Shown: positions 6,843 to 9,349 of the stretch, piece by piece
Numbering within the stretch: the first letter of the stretch is position 1
Layout: every line of letters begins with the position of its first letter
Source: SIAJ01 sp036266155
GTDB taxonomy: Bacteria; Planctomycetota; Planctomycetia; Gemmatales; Gemmataceae
Reading direction: 5' to 3'
Assembly (NCBI GenBank): GCA_036266155.1
Contig: DATANR010000079.1
Coordinates: 1-9,349 of the forward strand
Length of the DNA stretch: 9,349 nucleotides
Program-made: the position numbers and the translations under genes
The notes under the pieces: generated by a model
What the model was told of the DNA's origin: nothing
Databases searched by the model: none
Seen by the model: the letters and a program-made list of their open reading frames with translations, nothing else

Positions 6843-7583
6843 TCACGCCGACGACCCATTTTCCAGGAATAGTTCCAGCCCCGCGCCGGTAAAGACAACG
6901 ATGTAGACAACATCCGCCCGGTGCTTATCGGCTACCACTGCCAACTGAAAACCATATTTACTCAACGCGCTTGACCCATCCAGCGGCAGGCTCTTCCAGT
7001 TAAAGTCTGTATCGCGGACGACATAGACGGTCGCCTGGGCATTCTTGGGCACGTTCATCAGCAAGAAGAATGGAACCTTACGTGACTGACCAGGAAATGG
7101 CTTCTCTCCGGGTGTCACCAACTGACGCAAATCAAATGACCGTTCCGGAGAATAGCGGATGCCGTACGGCGACAGCGTTCGGTTGATGGGCGTCGCGGGA
7201 TTCTCCGCGTCCTCGTCCTCGGCGGCAACAATCGCGCTAAGATTTAACTCCGGCGCCTTTTCGATCTGATAGGCAATGACGCCGCCAATCGCGATCAGGA
7301 TCGTGGCGGCCAGCCCGGCGACAGTGTAGAACTTTTGCCGATACCACGCCCCGCGGGCGGCCGCCACGCCATCGAACAACCTTGCCTTCAAGTCCGTCGG
7401 CACCGGGACGGCCAGCATCGCCTTGCCCACGCGGTCGTCGAACACCCGCTCGAAACGAAGGGCGGCGGCACAGGTCGGGCAGCCGGCCACGTGCGCATTG
7501 AGTTCGGCGGCGTCTTCCGGAGCCAGTTCGCTCCCCTGACGGCCGAAGAAGGCAGCGAGCATCCGGGCGGTGTTACAGTCCAC
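6843..7583 (-). CDS. Anti-sigma factor with zinc-finger (zf-HC2-like) domain
   Basis: This 246-aa protein is the probable anti-sigma partner of the upstream ECF sigma factor. The N-terminus has the zinc-binding anti-sigma pattern: C3, then HVAGCPTC with H31-x3-C35-x2-C38. It is followed by an amphipathic stretch (AALRFERVFDDRVGKAML) that would wrap the sigma factor. One membrane helix lies at about 85-107 (FYTVAGLAATILIAIGGVIA). The remaining ~140 residues would be outside the cytoplasm and show no family that I recognise; they contain a hydrophobic β-like segment (VPFFLLMNVPKNAQATVYVV), possibly the sensing domain. Its start overlaps the end of the sigma gene by 11 bp, indicating translational coupling, which usually keeps sigma and anti-sigma levels matched. 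The signal it responds to cannot be deduced. Confidence 0.85.
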   Translation of the reverse strand: MDCNTARMLAAFFGRQGSELAPEDAAELNAHVAGCPTCAAALRFERVFDDRVGKAMLAVPVPTDLKARLFDGVAAARGAWYRQKFYTVAGLAATILIAIGGVIAYQIEKAPELNLSAIVAAEDEDAENPATPINRTLSPYGIRYSPERSFDLRQLVTPGEKPFPGQSRKVPFFLLMNVPKNAQATVYVVRDTDFNWKSLPLDGSSALSKYGFQLAVVADKHRADVVYIVVFTGAGLELFLENGSSA

Positions 7584-8142
7584 GGGTCACCTCCCCGCCG
7601 CTACCGCTGGGGCGATCGGCCACGAGCACCAGACGTTCGCGCAGGTGGGATTTTGCCCGCGCCAGCCGCGACATCACCGTTCCAATCGGCAGATTCATCT
7701 GCTCGGCGATGTCACGATAACTCATGTCCTCAAAATAAAACAAGATCACCGGCGTTCGAAACCCTTCGGGCAAATCGTTCAGCGCTCCTTGCAACTGTTC
7801 CGGATCAACATCCAACATCTCGGCGGATGGTTGCGCCGGCAGATCGCCAACCATTTCCAGCGATACCTGCTTGTGCGCCCGGTCCGAACGCGCTCGATGC
7901 AAGTAGGCGTTCCGGAGGATGGCAAACAGCCAGGGCCTGCTTCGTTCCGGGTCGCGCAACGTTGTCAGCTGGGCCTGGGCCTTGCAAAACGCTTCCTGCG
8001 TCAGGTCCTCGGCATCGGCTGCCGCCCCGCTCAGCCGGTAGGCATACCGGTAGAGCGACTGGTAATGTTGCTCGACGAGGGGGACGATCCCGCGCCGGCT
8101 TCCGGTCGCACCCATGGACGGCACCCACCCTCCGAATGACAT
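7573..8142 (-). CDS. ECF-type RNA polymerase sigma factor
   Basis: This 189-aa protein has the two-domain layout of extracytoplasmic-function sigma factors. Region σ2 spans about 20-90 (LVEQHYQSLYRYAYRLSG, then DAEDLTQEAFCKAQ, then RPWLFAILRNAYLHRAR). A linker carrying LPAQPSAEML leads to region σ4 at about 121-169 (LNDLPEGFRTPVILFYFEDM, then SYRDIAEQMNLPIGTVMSRL), which includes the -35-recognising helix-turn-helix. It redirects RNA polymerase to a small set of promoters and should be held inactive by the overlapping membrane anti-sigma factor downstream. The ATG at 8140-8142 is the first in frame. An internal ATG at 8113-8115 (MGATGSRR) is preceded by GGAGG at about 13 bp and would give a 180-aa protein still containing all of σ2, so the start is uncertain by nine residues. 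The gene is divergent from the small-lipoprotein cluster. Confidence 0.93.
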   Translation of the reverse strand: MSFGGWVPSMGATGSRRGIVPLVEQHYQSLYRYAYRLSGAAADAEDLTQEAFCKAQAQLTTLRDPERSRPWLFAILRNAYLHRARSDRAHKQVSLEMVGDLPAQPSAEMLDVDPEQLQGALNDLPEGFRTPVILFYFEDMSYRDIAEQMNLPIGTVMSRLARAKSHLRERLVLVADRPSGSGGEVTRGL

Positions 8143-8437
8143 GATGCAATGGTCGCCGGTTTATTCCCGAAGGCCAAACGGAATCTCTCGTGCCGGTTAT
8201 GGCGACGAGTTCCTTCAGCGTATTCGCCGGCCCGATTCAAACTATTGGCTCAGCGGTTGCCGATCGTAACACGCGAATGTGTACGTTTGTTCTGTATCGA
8301 ATTCAGTTTGGGCAAAAAAATCAGAAAGTTGGGGAATAAGAGTGCTTGCTCTGTATCTCTATTCACGTGCCGCGACCCGAAACGGCTAGGTTTCGCGGAA
8401 GAAACCCACCTGGGCCGCATCCTCCAAGAGGTATCCC
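8143..8437. other. Divergent intergenic region between the ECF sigma and lipoprotein genes
   Basis: These 295 bp hold no convincing gene. They must contain the start signals for both directions. Present are an imperfect inverted repeat, CGTAACAC (8265-8272) and GTGTACG (8279-8285), with one bulged A, and an A-rich stretch from about 8310 to 8340 that stands out against the GC-rich surroundings and may mark the lipoprotein promoter. I could not identify a clear -35/-10 pair for either direction. Confidence 0.4.
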
Positions 8438-8440
8438 GTG
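8421..8440 (+). promoter_or_regulatory. Ribosome binding site fixing the GTG start of lipoprotein 1
   Basis: AAGAGG (8426-8431) lies six bases before the GTG at 8438-8440 and supports this non-ATG start. The site can pair locally, CCTC (8421-8424) with GAGG (8428-8431) across CAA, forming a short hairpin over the binding site. Confidence 0.55.
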
Positions 8441-8767
8441 AAGAAGATTTTCGCACTGTTGGCGGCCTTCGCGCTCGTCACGACCGGCTGCGACGACAAG
8501 AAGACCACCCCGCCAGCCAAGGGCAAGGACACCCCTGCCACCGTCAAGACTCCGGAAACGACCAAGACGCCGGACACCACCAAGACGCCGGACACCACCA
8601 AGACGCCTTCCACCACGAAGACGCCGGACGGCCCGAAGGTTGATGTGCCGAAGGTCGACACCCCCAAGGTCGATGTGCCGAAGGTCGACACCCCCAAGGT
8701 TGATACTCCCAAAATCGACGCCCCGAAGACCGATCCCAAGAAGGAAGACCCGAAGAAGGACAAGTAA
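8438..8767 (+). CDS. Small lipoprotein with Lys-Thr-Pro and Pro-Lys-Val-Asp repeats
   Basis: This 109-aa protein starts at GTG. Residues 1-17 are a signal peptide (MKKIFALLAAFALVTTG) leading to C18, the likely lipidated cysteine; the lipobox TTGC is loose, with Thr rather than Leu at -3. The mature part is almost all repeats. Five hexapeptides of the TTKTPD type occupy residues 35-64, and six pentapeptides of the PKVD[VT] type occupy 66-95. They are followed by a Lys/Asp tail (PKTDPKKEDPKKDK). There is no globular domain, so the chain is expected to be extended and proline-stiffened, perhaps a tether or spacer anchored by its N-terminal lipid. Asp-Asp follows the cysteine, which in enterobacteria favours inner-membrane retention, but rules for planctomycetes are not established. 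It is first of three small lipoprotein genes in a row. The function is unknown. Confidence 0.8.
   Translation: MKKIFALLAAFALVTTGCDDKKTTPPAKGKDTPATVKTPETTKTPDTTKTPDTTKTPSTTKTPDGPKVDVPKVDTPKVDVPKVDTPKVDTPKIDAPKTDPKKEDPKKDK
8540..8629 (+). repeat. Five tandem 18-bp units within lipoprotein 1
   Basis: Five in-frame 18-bp units of the form ACCACCAAGACGCCGGAC occupy 8540-8629 and encode TVKTPE, TTKTPD, TTKTPD, TTKTPS and TTKTPD. Near-identity at DNA level, including synonymous positions, points to recent expansion by slippage or unequal exchange. Confidence 0.9.
8633..8722 (+). repeat. Six tandem 15-bp units within lipoprotein 1
   Basis: Six 15-bp units encode PKVDV, PKVDT, PKVDV, PKVDT, PKVDT and PKIDA. 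Within them a 29-bp segment occurs twice without change (8642-8670 and 8672-8700), showing that pairs of units were duplicated recently. Confidence 0.9.
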
Positions 8768-8830
8768 GTCTTGTTCGATATTGTTCGCGTGTTGTTCGTC
8801 TCACTTAACCACATTTGAAAGGTTTGATCC

Positions 8831-8989
8831 ATGAAGAAGTTCTTCAGCTTGGCCGTTGTGGCCGCCGTTCTCGCCGTTTCGGTCGGCTGCGACGACAAGA
8901 AGACCACGCCGCCGAAGCCGAATTCGGCCTCGAACGCCAGCGCCGCCTCGAATGCCAGCGCGGCCTCGGCAGCTTCGACGGTCAAGTAA
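8831..8989 (+). CDS. Very small lipoprotein with Ala/Ser/Asn tail
   Basis: This 52-aa reading frame has ATG at 8831 and TAA at 8987-8989. Residues 1-19 are a signal peptide (MKKFFSLAVVAAVLAVSVG) before C20, followed by DDKKTTPP exactly as in the preceding lipoprotein. The remainder is a repeated NASAAS tail ending STVK. The lipobox (SVGC) is loose but the charge-hydrophobic-cysteine layout is typical. A purine-rich AAAGG lies about nine bases before the start. Around the cysteine 28 of 29 bases match the preceding gene (8486-8514 against 8885-8913), so the two are paralogues or share a conserved export signal. It is separated from the preceding gene by 63 bp and is probably co-transcribed with it. 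The function is unknown. The short mature chain resembles an abundant structural lipopeptide more than an enzyme, which is inference only. Confidence 0.75.
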   Translation: MKKFFSLAVVAAVLAVSVGCDDKKTTPPKPNSASNASAASNASAASAASTVK

Positions 8990-9025
8990 GTCGTCCGTCC
9001 GGCGTTTGCCGGACTGTCGCATCCT

Positions 9026-9066
9026 CGAATGCCGACCGCTTCTGGCGGCCGGCATTCGGCGTTTTT
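9026..9066 (+). terminator. Intrinsic terminator after lipoprotein 2
   Basis: CGAATGCCG (9026-9034) and CGGCATTCG (9050-9058) pair perfectly. After one mismatch the stem continues with CCGC/GCGG (9036-9039 and 9045-9048) around the loop TTCTG. The stem is followed by GCG and five T residues (9062-9066). This is a textbook rho-independent terminator and should end the first two lipoprotein genes. A smaller perfect hairpin, GTCCGGC/GCCGGAC (8997-9003 and 9008-9014), sits just upstream. Confidence 0.8.
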
Positions 9067-9078
9067 CGAGGACATTCA

Positions 9079-9213
9079 ATGCGCACGATTTTGGCAGCGA
9101 TCCTGGTTGCGACCCTCGCCCTGACGTCGGCCGGCTGCGGCGATCGCGGCGAGAAGGGCAAGAACAAGGACAAGGACGTGCCGAAGTCAGCGAAGGGCGA
9201 ACCGGCTAACTAG
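9079..9213 (+). CDS. Very small lysine-rich lipoprotein
   Basis: This 44-aa protein has a signal peptide MRTILAAILVATLALTSAG followed by C20 and a short charged mature part (GDRGEKGKNKDKDVPKSAKG). The lipobox SAGC has the small residues expected at -2 and -1. GAGGA at 9068-9072 lies six bases before the ATG, one of the clearest ribosome binding sites in the window, and decides this start over longer in-frame options. The DNA frame is open upstream to 8815 but that part overlaps lipoprotein 2 and the terminator. Its stop codon TAG adjoins a probable IS630-type element, so the original C-terminus may have been longer. It sits behind a terminator, so it needs read-through or its own promoter. 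The function is unknown. Confidence 0.7.
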   Translation: MRTILAAILVATLALTSAGCGDRGEKGKNKDKDVPKSAKGEPAN

Positions 9214-9349
9214 TGCTGCGTCACACGATGATTTTAGGATAGACAGATCGCAGCTTTCTCCGCGCGTCGCCGATGCGGAATTGCCAATCGACGCCGCGTT
9301 GGCGATCGTTGATGTGGTCCGCCCACGCTTGCGTTTCTTGGCGCAGTTC
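9212..9349 (-). mobile_element. IS630-type insertion sequence, one end (partial)
   Basis: The transposase C-terminus at 9221-9349 and the TA dinucleotide just before AGTGCTGCGTCACA suggest that the element end lies near 9211-9214. IS630 elements insert at TA and duplicate it, and their transposase gene usually ends very close to one tip. The other end lies outside the window, so terminal repeats cannot be matched and the exact boundary is inferred. Confidence 0.5.
9221..9349 (-). CDS. IS630-family transposase, C-terminal fragment
   Basis: The last 42 codons of a minus-strand gene end at TGA (complement of 9221-9223). The sequence ELRQETQAWADHINDRQRGV followed by DWQFRIGDARRKLRSVYPKI is the closing section of the IS630 DDE transposases common in planctomycetes and cyanobacteria. 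These end in an 'AW..xRN..xxxVDWxFTTxDAR.KL.xLYP' pattern. The catalytic DDE residues lie upstream, outside the window, so activity cannot be judged. Confidence 0.72.
   Translation of the reverse strand, partial: ELRQETQAWADHINDRQRGVDWQFRIGDARRKLRSVYPKIIV

Noticed and set aside
8183..8213. Possible ECF autoregulatory promoter upstream of the sigma gene (GGAACT, complement of 8208-8213)
   Set aside because: A GGAAC-like -35 is present on the minus strand but no recognised ECF -10 element follows at the right distance; CGAGAG is not convincing.
8540..8722. Possible CRISPR-like array
   Set aside because: The units are contiguous, in frame, 15 or 18 bp long and without spacers, so they are coding repeats.
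8386..9075. Minus-strand 229-codon frame with collagen-like Gly-Val-Ser repeats
   Set aside because: It is antisense to two lipoprotein genes with signal peptides and ribosome binding sites; the repeat pattern is the complement of the 15- and 18-bp arrays.

Overview
The window reads as chromosomal DNA of a GC-rich planctomycete, probably of the Gemmata group. This placement is inferred from the family mix rather than from any marker gene: an acidic, repeat-filled helix-turn-helix protein with a C-terminal membrane anchor, a DUF2887-type Rpn nuclease, very small lipoproteins, a σ-ECF/anti-σ pair with a zf-HC2-like domain, and weak or absent Shine-Dalgarno sites at most starts. Some 85 to 90 percent of the window is coding. 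I saw no tRNA, rRNA or CRISPR array.

Left part (1-3042). The window opens in the last codons of an Arc/ribbon-helix-helix protein. It faces ribonuclease D (rnd, minus strand). Divergent from rnd is a DUF2887/Rpn-type PD-(D/E)XK nuclease, whose 3' end lies 4 bp from that of an unrecognised minus-strand protein with two winged-helix-like ends.

Central part (3043-6762). trpS and, 24 bp downstream, a DDAH/amidinotransferase-fold enzyme form a likely two-gene operon. After a 247-bp gap with a reasonable σ70-type promoter comes a 508-residue cytoplasmic acidic protein with an N-terminal HTH, recurring [D/E]-F-[D/E]-L-x-L motifs and a single membrane helix close to its C-terminus.

Right part (6763-9349). 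A perfect 12-bp inverted repeat separates that gene from a converging minus-strand operon. In the operon an ECF sigma factor overlaps its zinc-finger, single-pass anti-sigma factor by 11 bp. Divergent from the sigma gene is a tandem set of three very small putative lipoproteins (109, 52 and 44 aa); the first two share an almost identical stretch around the lipid-attachment cysteine. An intrinsic terminator lies between the second and third, and its 3' flank could pair with upstream sequence to cover the ribosome binding site of the third. The third gene ends at a TAG directly beside what looks like the end of an IS630-type element, whose transposase C-terminus (minus strand) runs off the window.

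The housekeeping genes (rnd, trpS) are ordinary. The parts most worth a second look are the membrane-anchored HTH protein, the small-lipoprotein cluster with its RNA-level signals, and the lipoprotein/IS junction. I do not see a complete, clearly new multi-gene system.
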